The translations under genes were made by a program, and so were the position numbers. This document shows, piece by piece, positions 7,347 to 15,620 of a stretch of DNA of 34,043 nucleotides. The notes under the pieces were generated by a model. That model saw nothing but the letters and a program-made list of their open reading frames with translations. It was not told where the DNA came from and made no database searches. This DNA is from an uncultured Lachnospiraceae bacterium. GTDB lineage: Bacteria; Bacillota; Clostridia; Lachnospirales; Lachnospiraceae. Location: contig CAJTPF010000026.1 of NCBI GenBank assembly GCA_910578175.1, positions 1 through 34,043 of the forward strand, given 5' to 3'. Numbering within the stretch: the stretch's first letter is position 1; each line of letters opens with the position of its first letter.

Positions 7347-8435
7347 TTATTCTTTCGCCTGAATATATCCCTGTGCCTTCAGTAGTTCTGCACACAGTAC
7401 GGCTCCGCCTGCTGCGCCTCTGACCGTATTATGGGATAATCCCACAAACTTATAATCATAAACGGTATCTTCTCTCAGACGTCCCACGGATACGCCCATT
7501 CCGTTTTCATAATCTACGTCCATGGCCACCTGCGGACGGTTATCCTCCTCCAGATACCGGATGAACTGCTCCGGTGCGCTCGGAAGCTGCAGTTCCTGAG
7601 GAAGACCGCTGAATGCCTTTAATTTTTCAATGAGCTGTTCTTTGGTCGGTTTTTTCTTAAATTTCACAAACACTGCCGCCGTATGTCCGTTTAATACCGG
7701 AACCCGGATACACTGGGTCGTTATGACCGGAGATTCTGCTTTCTTTATCACTCCGTCTTCAATTTTTCCCCACAGTCTCAGCGGTTCCTGTTCGCTCTTT
7801 TCCTCTTCTCCGCCGATATACGGTATGATATTTCCTTCCATTTCCGGCCAGTCCTTAAATGTCTTTCCTGCACCGGATATCGCCTGGTAAGTGGTCGCCA
7901 CTACTTCATAAGGTTCAAATTCCTTCCATGCGGTAAGTACCGGCGCATAACTCTGGATCGAGCAGTTTGGTTTTACTGCAACAAACCCTCTGGTGGTTCC
8001 GAGACGTTTCTTCTGAAATTCGATTACCTTAAAATGTTCCGGATTGATCTCTGGTACCACCATCGGTACATCCGGTGTCCATCTGTGGGCACTGTTATTG
8101 GAAACCACAGGGGTTTCCGTTTTGGCATAAGCCTCTTCGATGGCCTTGATCTCTTCCTTTGTCATATCCACCGCACTGAATACAAAATCCACGGTAGCTG
8201 CCACTTTTTCAACTTCATTTACGTTAAGAACTTCCAATTTCTTAACGCCTTCCGGCATAGGAGTTGTCATCTTCCAGCGTCCTCCCACTGCCTCTTCATA
8301 TGTTTTTCCTGCGGAACGCGGACTTGCTGCTACTGTTACTACTTCAAACCACGGATGATCTTCCAGCAGCGAGATAAAACGCTGGCCTACCATTCCTGTT
8401 GCACCTAAAATTCCGACTTTTAATTTCTGACTCAT
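7347..8435 (-). CDS. asd: Aspartate-semialdehyde dehydrogenase (archaeal/fungal-type)
   Basis: This 362-residue enzyme reduces L-aspartyl-4-phosphate to aspartate semialdehyde with NADPH, the branch point to lysine/diaminopimelate, threonine and methionine. It has the NADP-binding GATGMVGQRF (11-20), the active-site cysteine C158 in VKPNCSIQ, and H251 in LNGHTAAV. The C-terminal GLSHNTVRGAAGG and overall length fit the archaeal/fungal subclass rather than the E. coli type. The ATG at 8435 is preferred over the in-frame start at 8483, because GAGGTG sits 6 nt upstream and the extra 16 residues do not belong to the family. Confidence 0.96.
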   Translation of the reverse strand: MSQKLKVGILGATGMVGQRFISLLEDHPWFEVVTVAASPRSAGKTYEEAVGGRWKMTTPMPEGVKKLEVLNVNEVEKVAATVDFVFSAVDMTKEEIKAIEEAYAKTETPVVSNNSAHRWTPDVPMVVPEINPEHFKVIEFQKKRLGTTRGFVAVKPNCSIQSYAPVLTAWKEFEPYEVVATTYQAISGAGKTFKDWPEMEGNIIPYIGGEEEKSEQEPLRLWGKIEDGVIKKAESPVITTQCIRVPVLNGHTAAVFVKFKKKPTKEQLIEKLKAFSGLPQELQLPSAPEQFIRYLEEDNRPQVAMDVDYENGMGVSVGRLREDTVYDYKFVGLSHNTVRGAAGGAVLCAELLKAQGYIQAKE

Positions 8436-8535
8436 TTTATTCACCTCATATAATGTTTGTTCGTAAACCTGTACCCAAAACATACTTTCTCTTATGCATT
8501 TGGAAAAAGAATCACGGGCTTTACGTTTATTTCCG

Positions 8536-8558
8536 GTTGTCCGTCTGTGACGAACAAC
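8536..8558 (-). promoter_or_regulatory. Strong hairpin in the asd leader
   Basis: Positions 8536-8545 pair with 8549-8558 over 10 bp (one wobble) with a 3-nt loop. It lies between the predicted asd promoter (8578-8605) and the start codon. No T-run follows, so it is not a terminator. I see no lysine riboswitch consensus; role unknown. Confidence 0.45.
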
Positions 8559-8577
8559 TGTCTTTTATGTATGTATT

Positions 8578-8605
8578 AATATACCACAGAATTTTGAAAT
8601 TGCAA
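8578..8605 (-). promoter_or_regulatory. Predicted asd promoter
   Basis: Minus strand TTGCAA (8600-8605), 16-nt spacer, TATATT (8578-8583). Confidence 0.5.
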
Positions 8606-8632
8606 CCGTTTTTTAATTTTTTTATTTTTTTC

Positions 8633-8661
8633 TTGATTTTTTTTAATTTATTTTATATAAT
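8633..8661 (+). promoter_or_regulatory. Predicted tRNA-Thr promoter
   Basis: TTGATT (8633-8638), 17-nt spacer, perfect TATAAT (8656-8661), 11 nt before the mature tRNA 5' end. Confidence 0.8.
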
Positions 8662-8672
8662 ATATTGCGTGC

Positions 8673-8745
8673 GCTGGAATAACTCAGTTGGCAGAGTAAC
8701 TGATTCGTAATCAGTAAGTCGAGGGTTCAAGTCCCTTTTCCAGCT
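8673..8745 (+). tRNA. tRNA-Thr (anticodon CGT)
   Basis: A full cloverleaf can be drawn. The acceptor is GCTGGAA with TTCCAGC, the D arm has ACTC/GAGT, and the anticodon stem ACTGA/TCAGT holds loop TTCGTAA with anticodon CGT. The T arm is GAGGG-TTCAAGT-CCCTT. The discriminator is T and CCA is not encoded. It reads ACG threonine codons. Confidence 0.95.
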
Positions 8746-8751
8746 TATTTT

Positions 8752-8793
8752 TAAGAGCTTTCCGCCGAACCGGCAGAAAGCTCTTATTTATTT
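8752..8793 (+). terminator. Terminator of tRNA-Thr
   Basis: An 11-bp perfect stem (8752-8762 against 8776-8786) with a GC-rich inner loop is followed by the T-rich tail TTTATTTT. Confidence 0.85.
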
Positions 8794-8828
8794 TCCTTAT
8801 TACCTATTTATCAATCATGAATGAATTT

Positions 8829-9527
8829 CTACATTATGTTGCTATGTCTTTCCTCTTGTCTTATCTTATGCGGTAATTCCTGCTGTAAAATGACTCTGAT
8901 CTGCGGAATAGCGATTGGTTTAAAAATAATTAATTCTACACCATAGCGATTTAACCCTTCTTTAAATTCATTTACGGTATGAGCTGTTAAACCAATGATC
9001 AGCTGCTGTTCTCCCCGTTCTCCCATGGAACGGATTTTTGCGACAGTCTCTACTCCATTCATCCCCGGCGGCATCAGATAATCCATAAAAATAATGTCAT
9101 AGTCATTTTTTTCAAACAATTCCACTGCCCGTTCACCGTTCAGTGCAATGTCCGTTTTGATATCAAACTTATTCAAAGTCTGGGCTACAACGTAATTATT
9201 TATTTCATTATCATCAACAATCAAAGCTTTCGTATTTGCCATCCTGAAGTTTGTCTGGGGCCTGATTCTTGTATAGCTATCAATCGTATCTCTGTTATTA
9301 CTGCAACACTGCGTAATAGCGTCTGTTTTTGTCAAAAGTATTTTTACGAAATCTTTCATCGCCTCAATGCATTCATCTTTTTCTGATTTTTCCGTCTCTT
9401 TTTCACTTAACTTATCAATAAGTCCCTGCAAAGAGTTCAGATTATTTCGCATTTCATAAGTCAACTCGTAAATCTTTTCGTTGTTTACTATCATGCCGAC
9501 CCGATCACCTCTTTTTTCCACATCCAT
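8829..9527 (-). CDS. Orphan receiver-domain (CheY-like) response regulator without output domain
   Basis: Of 232 residues, 98-218 form a receiver domain: LIVDDNEIN (acidic D105, D106), phosphoacceptor D149 in IIFMDYLMP, T181 in GLTAH, and K203 in IFKPI. The first ~95 residues are mostly helical and charged, with no recognisable kinase, HPt or DNA-binding motif. There is no C-terminal output domain and no kinase gene nearby. The receiver resembles those of hybrid histidine kinases (NEINNYV), so it may accept phosphate from a distant kinase. The start is uncertain: the ATG at 9494 has a long GAGGTGATC anti-SD match about 11-13 nt upstream, while the 9527 ATG has only a weak one. Confidence 0.8.
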   Translation of the reverse strand: MDVEKRGDRVGMIVNNEKIYELTYEMRNNLNSLQGLIDKLSEKETEKSEKDECIEAMKDFVKILLTKTDAITQCCSNNRDTIDSYTRIRPQTNFRMANTKALIVDDNEINNYVVAQTLNKFDIKTDIALNGERAVELFEKNDYDIIFMDYLMPPGMNGVETVAKIRSMGERGEQQLIIGLTAHTVNEFKEGLNRYGVELIIFKPIAIPQIRVILQQELPHKIRQEERHSNIM

Positions 9528-9705
9528 ATTTTATATTTCTTTTGTACCTTTTTTATTTTAACTTATATTTTAAAATTTTTCTATTCCTTTGTACAAAATT
9601 GAGGCATCTTTCGTTCGACATAAACTGACAGTTTTTCTTATTAATTTTCACATATATCTGCCATTCTTCTGCATTTTATATAGCAAAATGACAGTTTTCA
9701 CGCAA

Positions 9706-9738
9706 TTGGGTTGAATTTTTTAAGAATTATGATAAACT
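9706..9738 (+). promoter_or_regulatory. Predicted typA promoter region
   Basis: Two overlapping readings are possible: TTGGGT-16-TATGAT (9706-9733) or TTGAAT-16-TAAACT (9711-9738). Both would start transcription about 40 nt before typA. Confidence 0.45.
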
Positions 9739-9785
9739 GTTAGCGGTATTGTGAACTTACTTATATAGAAAGAAGGATCTCCGAA

Positions 9786-11615
9786 ATGCAGATTAAAAGA
9801 GAAGACGTACGTAATATAGCGATCATCGCCCATGTTGACCATGGTAAAACAACACTGGTAGATGAATTATTGAAACAAAGCGGTACATTCCGGGAAAATC
9901 AGGAGGTTGCCGAACGTGTCATGGATTCCAATGATATCGAACGGGAACGCGGAATTACCATTTTATCCAAAAATACAGCCGTCTTTTATAACGGTATAAA
10001 AATCAATATAATAGATACTCCGGGACATGCGGACTTCGGCGGAGAAGTCGAACGTGTCTTAAAAATGGTAAACGGCGTTGTTCTGGTAGTCGATGCATTT
10101 GAAGGAGCCATGCCGCAGACAAAGTTCGTACTTAAAAAAGCATTGGAATTAGACCTCCCGGTCATTGTCTGTATCAATAAGATCGACCGGCCGGAAGCCC
10201 GTCCCAACGAAGTCATTGATGAAGTTCTGGAATTATTTATGGATCTGGATGCTTCCGATGAACAGTTGGACTGTCCGTTCATATACGCTTCCGCCAAAGC
10301 CGGGCATGCTATTTTAGAGCTAACTGATACTCCGAAAAATATGATGCCGCTGTTTGATACCATCGTCAAATATATTCCGGCTCCAGAAGGCGATCCAGAT
10401 GCGGATACCCAGGTTCTGATCAGTACCATTGATTATAATGAATACGTGGGCAGAATCGGCGTTGGTAAGGTAGATAACGGAAAACTGAAAGTCAATCAGG
10501 ATGTGGTTCTGGTAAACCATCACGACCCTGATTTTAAAAAACGGGTAAAAATCAGCAAACTTTACGAATTTGACGGATTAAATAAGGTAGAGGTTTCCGA
10601 GGCTGGTATCGGTTCCATTGTTGCCATATCCGGTATTTCGGACATTCATATCGGCGATACCATCTGTTCTCCGGAACAACCGTCAGCCATTCCGTTTCAG
10701 AAAATATCAGAACCTACCATTTCCATGCATTTTATGGTAAATGACAGTCCGCTGGCAGGGCTGGAAGGAAAATTTGTTACTTCCAGACATCTGCGTGACC
10801 GTCTGTTCCGCGAACTGAACACTGACGTTTCCCTGCGGGTGGAGGAAACGGATACAACCGAAAGTTTTAAAGTTTCAGGACGGGGCGAGCTGCATTTATC
10901 CGTATTGATCGAAAATATGAGGCGGGAAGGATATGAATTTGCAGTCAGTAAAGCCGAAGTGCTTTATAAAACCGATGAAAACGGAAAAAAACTGGAGCCG
11001 ATGGAACTGGCTTATATCGATGTTCCGGAAGATTTTTCCGGTACCGTAATCCAGAAGCTCAGCGAACGTAAAGGCGAACTGCTTTCCATGTCTATGGCAA
11101 ACGGCGGTTACACCCGGCTGGAATTTTCCATACCTGCCCGGGGACTCATCGGATACCGCGGGGAATTTATGACCGACACCAAAGGAAACGGTATCATCAA
11201 TACCATCTTTAACGGCTACGGACCATACAAAGGCGATATCCAGTACAGAAAACAGGGTTCCCTGATCGCATTCGAAGCAGGAGAATCCATTACCTACGGA
11301 TTGTTTAATGCCCAGGAACGCGGAACACTGTTCATCGGACCGGGCGAAAAAGTTTATTCGGGCATGGTGATCGGACAGACCGGAAAAGCGGAGGATATCG
11401 AAGTAAATGTCTGCAAGAAAAAACAGCTGACCAATACCCGTGCATCCGGTTCCGATGATGCTCTAAAATTATCTCCGAAACGGGAATTAAGTCTGGAACA
11501 GTGTCTGGAATTTATTGACACTGACGAACTTTTGGAGGTTACTCCGGTCAATCTGCGGATCCGCAAAAAAATTCTTGATCCAACCCTGCGGAAACGTGCA
11601 TCTTTTAAGAAATAA
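9786..11615 (+). CDS. typA: Ribosome-associated translational GTPase TypA/BipA
   Basis: This 609-residue protein is full length for TypA/BipA, an EF-G-like GTPase that binds the 70S ribosome and helps 50S assembly and stress growth. The G domain shows AHVDHGKT (15-22), DTPGHADFGGEVERV (switch II) and NKID. The switch I region has ERERGITILSKNT. Domain II, the EF-G III/V-like domains (for example GRGELHLSVLIENMRREG) and the TypA C-terminal domain (SDDALKLSPKRELSLEQ, then TP-x-x-LRIRK) follow. AAGGA lies 8 nt before the ATG. Monocistronic, ending at a strong terminator shared with the opposing gene. Confidence 0.98.
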   Translation: MQIKREDVRNIAIIAHVDHGKTTLVDELLKQSGTFRENQEVAERVMDSNDIERERGITILSKNTAVFYNGIKINIIDTPGHADFGGEVERVLKMVNGVVLVVDAFEGAMPQTKFVLKKALELDLPVIVCINKIDRPEARPNEVIDEVLELFMDLDASDEQLDCPFIYASAKAGHAILELTDTPKNMMPLFDTIVKYIPAPEGDPDADTQVLISTIDYNEYVGRIGVGKVDNGKLKVNQDVVLVNHHDPDFKKRVKISKLYEFDGLNKVEVSEAGIGSIVAISGISDIHIGDTICSPEQPSAIPFQKISEPTISMHFMVNDSPLAGLEGKFVTSRHLRDRLFRELNTDVSLRVEETDTTESFKVSGRGELHLSVLIENMRREGYEFAVSKAEVLYKTDENGKKLEPMELAYIDVPEDFSGTVIQKLSERKGELLSMSMANGGYTRLEFSIPARGLIGYRGEFMTDTKGNGIINTIFNGYGPYKGDIQYRKQGSLIAFEAGESITYGLFNAQERGTLFIGPGEKVYSGMVIGQTGKAEDIEVNVCKKKQLTNTRASGSDDALKLSPKRELSLEQCLEFIDTDELLEVTPVNLRIRKKILDPTLRKRASFKK

Positions 11616-11617
11616 AC

Positions 11618-11655
11618 AAAGAAGACAGCAGAAATCTTTCTGCTGTCTTCTTTTA
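11618..11655. terminator. Bidirectional terminator between typA and the YigZ gene
   Basis: A near-perfect stem of about 16 bp (11618-11633 against 11638-11653) is followed by TTTT on the plus strand. On the minus strand it is followed by TTTGTTTATTT, so it can end both convergent transcripts. Confidence 0.9.
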
Positions 11656-11668
11656 TCAGGGTAAATCA

Positions 11669-12328
11669 TTATATGATCATAATCTCATCCCTGCTCCTGT
11701 AAAAACCAACCGGTTCTTCATTCCCGAAACGCGCTTTTGCTGCCGTTATATCCGTCACCCTTTTTTTAAACACATCAAACCGGGCAGCTTCACATACCAT
11801 ATCAATTTCTACTGTATCCGAATATCTGATATCCAGCAGCGGAATACCCTCCTGCCCTGCCAGAAACTGTATTTTGCCAAGTCCGTTATAGTCCGTTACG
11901 ATCCGGCATTGAATACCGGAAAACTTTTCTGCAACCGTACTGTTTTCCAGCGCTTCCTGCGCTGCTTTCTGATAAGCCCTGACCAGTCCGCCGGTGCCGA
12001 GAAGAACGCCGCCGAAATACCGTGTCACCACTATGGCGGCATTTGTTATCTGATTGCCGAGGATCACATCCAGAATCGGTTTTCCTGCAGTTCCCGAGGG
12101 TTCTCCGTCATCACTGAACCGCATGGTATCCCGTTTTGCCCCCAATACGAACGCCATACAGTTGTGTCGTGCATCCCAGTATTTTTTCTTTATTTCACTA
12201 ACAAACGCTGCGGCCTCTTCTTCCGTTTGAACATACCGGGCTTCTGCTATAAATCTTGATTTTTTTTCCGTATATTCCCCAATCCCCGGTTCAATTATGA
12301 TTTTTTCTGATTCATATTCCTTTGTCAT
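11669..12328 (-). CDS. yigZ: YigZ/IMPACT family protein
   Basis: This 219-residue member of the YigZ/YvyE/IMPACT family (UPF0029) has the N-terminal IMPACT domain. Hallmarks are ARHNCMAFVLG, DDGEPSGTAGKPIL, TRYFGGVLLGTGGLVRAYQ. A C-terminal DUF1949-type domain (about 140-205) follows. Bacterial function is not well defined; the eukaryotic homologue IMPACT regulates Gcn2. AGGAG lies about 11 nt before the ATG. It converges on typA and has its own promoter. Confidence 0.93.
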   Translation of the reverse strand: MTKEYESEKIIIEPGIGEYTEKKSRFIAEARYVQTEEEAAAFVSEIKKKYWDARHNCMAFVLGAKRDTMRFSDDGEPSGTAGKPILDVILGNQITNAAIVVTRYFGGVLLGTGGLVRAYQKAAQEALENSTVAEKFSGIQCRIVTDYNGLGKIQFLAGQEGIPLLDIRYSDTVEIDMVCEAARFDVFKKRVTDITAAKARFGNEEPVGFYRSRDEIMII

Positions 12329-12380
12329 ATTTGTTTTAACTCCTGTTGTTTCTTATAGTTCCTGTTGTCTGAATATACCT

Positions 12381-12409
12381 ATCATACAGGCAATCTGCTT
12401 TTTTTTCAA
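12381..12409 (-). promoter_or_regulatory. Predicted yigZ promoter
   Basis: Minus strand TTGAAA (12404-12409), 17-nt spacer, TATGAT (12381-12386). Confidence 0.65.
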
Positions 12410-12530
12410 CATTACTTTTTCTTTGATTAAGAATAGAAAATCTGTCAAACCTATTAATAGAATGGCGGCCATGCCGTCTCAAAGTGCCTTTAAATCAAGC
12501 AGTTTCACATTCTTGTAACAAATATTTAAC

Positions 12531-12559
12531 TTTATATCATTTCTCATATTTGGTATAAT
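12531..12559 (+). promoter_or_regulatory. Predicted promoter of the class A PBP gene (extended -10)
   Basis: TTTATA (12531-12536), 17-nt spacer, and an extended -10 TGGTATAAT ending at 12559. Confidence 0.7.
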
Positions 12560-12601
12560 TAGGAATATGTTTTTACAATGCAGAAAGAAAGAGGTTTTAA
12601 T

Positions 12602-15157
12602 ATGAATTTTGGATATAATAAAACCGTTGAAAAACGGAAAGCCTATGCTTCAAAATCCAAAAAACTGGGTACGAAAATACTGGTAAATACCTTTAAATTT
12701 TCCTTGTATCTTGTGGTTTTGGTAATCGTTGTCATCGGTTTTACCGGATTTGGAATGATTAAAGGAATTATTGAGAACGCCCCGGATATCGAATCATTAA
12801 ATGTTGCTCCAACCGGATATTCCACCACGGTTTATGATTCCGACGGAAATGTGACCAGCAAGCTCATTAAATCCGGTTCCAACCGCCAGGAAGTTACGAT
12901 TGACGAAATCCCCGAATGTCTGCAGTATGCATTTATAGATATTGAGGATGAACGTTTTCTAGAACACAATGGTATTGATGTAAAGGGTATCATTCGAGCC
13001 GGCGTGGTTGCCATTACCACCCGGAGATTTTCGGAAGGTGCCAGTACCATCACCCAGCAGTTATTAAAAAACAACGTATTTGAAAACGGTGGGGCCGAAT
13101 CAAACCTTGGTGCGTTATTTAAAAGAAAATTCCAGGAACAGTATCTGGCACTGCAGCTGGAAAAAACCATGCCAAAAACCTATATTCTTCAGAGTTATCT
13201 GAATACCATCAATCTCGGTTCCAACTGTCTGGGCGTACAGGCCGCTTCCAAACGGTACTTCAATAAAGATGCCAAAGATTTAAATATTTCCGAATCTGCA
13301 GTTATCGCAGCGATCACTCAGAATCCGTCTGCATTCAATCCGGTGACAGACCCGGAGGAAAATGCCAAACGGCGGGAAAAAGTACTTAAAAACATGCTTA
13401 AAAACGAACATATTACCCAGGCTGAATTTGACGAGGCAATGAATGATGATGTATATTCCAGGATACAGTCTGTCAATATTCAGACTTCAACAACTTCACC
13501 TTATTCTTATTTCGTGGATGCTTTGATCGAAGATGTAATGACTGACCTTCAGGAGCAAAAAGGATATTCCCGAACCCAGGCTCATAATTTGCTATATAGC
13601 GGTGGATTAAGCATTTATACCACGCAGGATGCCGCTATCCAGTCCATCTGCGATGAAGAAGTCAATAATCCGGCTAATTATCCGGTCACGACAAAATATT
13701 CCGTTGACTGGGCCTGGTCAGTGGAACTGGCAGACGGCACTGTTCAGAATTATTCCAAAGTAGATTTGGATTATTATCACAGGGTTATATTAAATAATCC
13801 AAAATTCAAACTGATCTTTTCATCCACAGAAGAAGCCGATGCATGCATTGCCGCATTTAAGGCGGAATATCTTCATGAAGGTGAAACTCCGCTGGCTGAA
13901 AACCTGATCTATACCCTTCAGCCCCAGACATCATTTACGGTTATGGACCAGAAGACCGGATATGTTAAAGCCATTGTAGGCGGACGTGGAGATAAAACCC
14001 GTAGTCTGACACTGAATCGTGCAACAGATACGCCAAGACAGCCTGGCTCCTGTTTCAAAGTTCTGGCTGCTTACGCACCTGCCATTGATACGGCAGGATA
14101 TACACTGGCTTCCATTATTGACGATTCTCCTTTTAATGATATTAACGGACGTCCCGTAAGCAACTGGTGGGGCAATTCTTACAAAGGATTATCTACCATG
14201 CGTATGGGTATCAGGGATTCCATGAACGTCGTTACAAGTAAACTGATTACCGCAATCTCTCCCCAACTGGGATTTGATTATTTACAGGAATTCGGATTTA
14301 CCACGCTGGTTTCGAAAAAAACCCTGAATAACGGAAGCGTTGTAAGCGATATCGGACAGGCACTTGCCCTCGGCGGAATCACTTATGGCGTTACCAACCT
14401 TGAATTATGTTCTGCCTATGCTTCCATTGCAAACGGAGGCGTCTATACAGAACCGGTATTATATACCAAAGTATTAGATCATAACGGAAAAGTACTTCTG
14501 GATAATACCACTTCGTCTACCCACAGGGTACTGAAAGAATCTACCGCTTGGCTGCTGACCAGTGCCATGGAAGATGTAATCACCGGCGGAACCGGTACGG
14601 CCTGCCGGGTACCGGGTATGACAGTTGCCGGCAAGACCGGAACCACGACAAATGATAATGACTTATGGTTTTCCGGTTATACTCCGTACCTGACTGCTAC
14701 CGTCTGGACCGGATTTGATGAGAATGCTCCAATCGCCCATGGTTCTTATCACGAAACCATGTGGAGCAAGATCATGACCAGAATAAACGAAACAAAAGGT
14801 TATACCGAAGATATCGGTTTTCCGGCTCCGGAGTCCATTATTACCGCACAAGTCTGCTCCAAGTCGGGTAAACTTGCCGTAGAAGGAATCTGTAACAACG
14901 ATCAGGAAGGCAGCAAGGTTACCATGGAATATTTTGCAAAGGGCACCGTACCGACAGACACCTGTGATATTCATCAAAAATATACGTTGTGTGCCGCTTC
15001 CGGATTAATCGCAACCGACCATTGCCCTGCCGAGGCAAAAGTGGATAAAATTTATCGCGTCCATCCTGCCGGAAGTAACGGATATACCTATGATACACCA
15101 TATTGCGTACCTGGCAACCTGATTAATCATTTCTGTCCGGTTCACGGCGGAAATTAA
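12602..15157 (+). CDS. Class A penicillin-binding protein (bifunctional transglycosylase/transpeptidase)
   Basis: At 851 residues, this protein polymerises lipid II into glycan strands and cross-links the peptides outside the membrane. It has a short basic cytoplasmic tail and one membrane segment (about 33-56). The GT51 domain carries EDERFLEHNG (catalytic E115) and GASTITQQLLKN. The transpeptidase domain carries the S-x-x-K nucleophile S483 (PGSCFK), SMN at 540-542, and KTG at 678-680. Six cysteines sit in an unusual C-terminal tail (752-845) with no PASTA domain recognised. The ATG at 12602 is preferred over 12578 because GAGG within the upstream codons is spaced 7-8 nt from it. It resembles the PBP1A/PonA group. 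Confidence 0.95.
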   Translation: MNFGYNKTVEKRKAYASKSKKLGTKILVNTFKFSLYLVVLVIVVIGFTGFGMIKGIIENAPDIESLNVAPTGYSTTVYDSDGNVTSKLIKSGSNRQEVTIDEIPECLQYAFIDIEDERFLEHNGIDVKGIIRAGVVAITTRRFSEGASTITQQLLKNNVFENGGAESNLGALFKRKFQEQYLALQLEKTMPKTYILQSYLNTINLGSNCLGVQAASKRYFNKDAKDLNISESAVIAAITQNPSAFNPVTDPEENAKRREKVLKNMLKNEHITQAEFDEAMNDDVYSRIQSVNIQTSTTSPYSYFVDALIEDVMTDLQEQKGYSRTQAHNLLYSGGLSIYTTQDAAIQSICDEEVNNPANYPVTTKYSVDWAWSVELADGTVQNYSKVDLDYYHRVILNNPKFKLIFSSTEEADACIAAFKAEYLHEGETPLAENLIYTLQPQTSFTVMDQKTGYVKAIVGGRGDKTRSLTLNRATDTPRQPGSCFKVLAAYAPAIDTAGYTLASIIDDSPFNDINGRPVSNWWGNSYKGLSTMRMGIRDSMNVVTSKLITAISPQLGFDYLQEFGFTTLVSKKTLNNGSVVSDIGQALALGGITYGVTNLELCSAYASIANGGVYTEPVLYTKVLDHNGKVLLDNTTSSTHRVLKESTAWLLTSAMEDVITGGTGTACRVPGMTVAGKTGTTTNDNDLWFSGYTPYLTATVWTGFDENAPIAHGSYHETMWSKIMTRINETKGYTEDIGFPAPESIITAQVCSKSGKLAVEGICNNDQEGSKVTMEYFAKGTVPTDTCDIHQKYTLCAASGLIATDHCPAEAKVDKIYRVHPAGSNGYTYDTPYCVPGNLINHFCPVHGGN

Positions 15158-15209
15158 CTGTATAACCGGATTTTATCTGCGCATAATAATACCAAAAGGA
15201 GGTATTCAT

Positions 15210-15383
15210 ATGGATCCAGATAAAGTTGTTTGTACCTGTTTAAACATTACAAACGGTATGATTAAGGAAGCTGTTGAAAATGGCGCCAAAACGCTGGAAG
15301 AAGTGCAGGAACTTACCGGCGCAGGAACCGTATGCGGTGTATGTCTTGACGATATTCAGCATCTGATCGACGAATTTTCATAA
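15210..15383 (+). CDS. BFD-like [2Fe-2S]-binding mini protein (57 residues)
   Basis: An ORF of 57 residues begins MDPDKVVCTCLNIT with a perfect AAAGGAGG site 7 nt upstream. C8-x-C10 and C42-x-x-C45 (VCGVC) form the four-cysteine pattern of the BFD-like [2Fe-2S] domain, as in bacterioferritin-associated ferredoxin and the NirB/NasD linker domain. The protein is only this domain. It sits 52 nt after the PBP gene and may be co-transcribed, although no functional tie is evident. It probably transfers electrons or carries a cluster; the partner is unknown. Confidence 0.88.
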   Translation: MDPDKVVCTCLNITNGMIKEAVENGAKTLEEVQELTGAGTVCGVCLDDIQHLIDEFS

Positions 15384-15431
15384 AACCGGTGTTCTACCGG
15401 CCTTATGGTTATCTTATCTTTTAATATGATC

Positions 15432-15487
15432 AAAGGGTGACAGTCATAGAGTACTTATGCTATGTCTGTCACCCTTTCTTTAATGCA
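15432..15487 (+). terminator. Terminator after the BFD-like gene
   Basis: A 12-bp perfect stem (15432-15443 against 15466-15477), with an inner CATAG/CTATG extension, is followed by CTTTAAT. Confidence 0.8.
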
Positions 15488-15559
15488 TATATTGGTCCGT
15501 AGGTATTTAAAAGATACGGCCTCTGTCACCGCCCGGACTTTGAAACAAAAATTTCTACA

Positions 15560-15595
15560 ATTATAAAAGCCCCCAGAACATCACTGTTCTGAGGG
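15560..15595 (-). terminator. gdhA terminator
   Basis: A 10-bp stem (15570-15579 against 15586-15595, one wobble) with a 6-nt loop is followed on the minus strand by CTTTTATAATT. Confidence 0.85.
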
Positions 15596-15620
15596 TTTAC
15601 AACGCTCTGATCCTACGAAA

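Noticed and set aside
9614..9620. Possible Spo0A box (TGTCGAA on the minus strand) upstream of the receiver gene
   Set aside because: A 7-mer is expected several times by chance in a window of this size, and no second site or other sporulation signal supports it.
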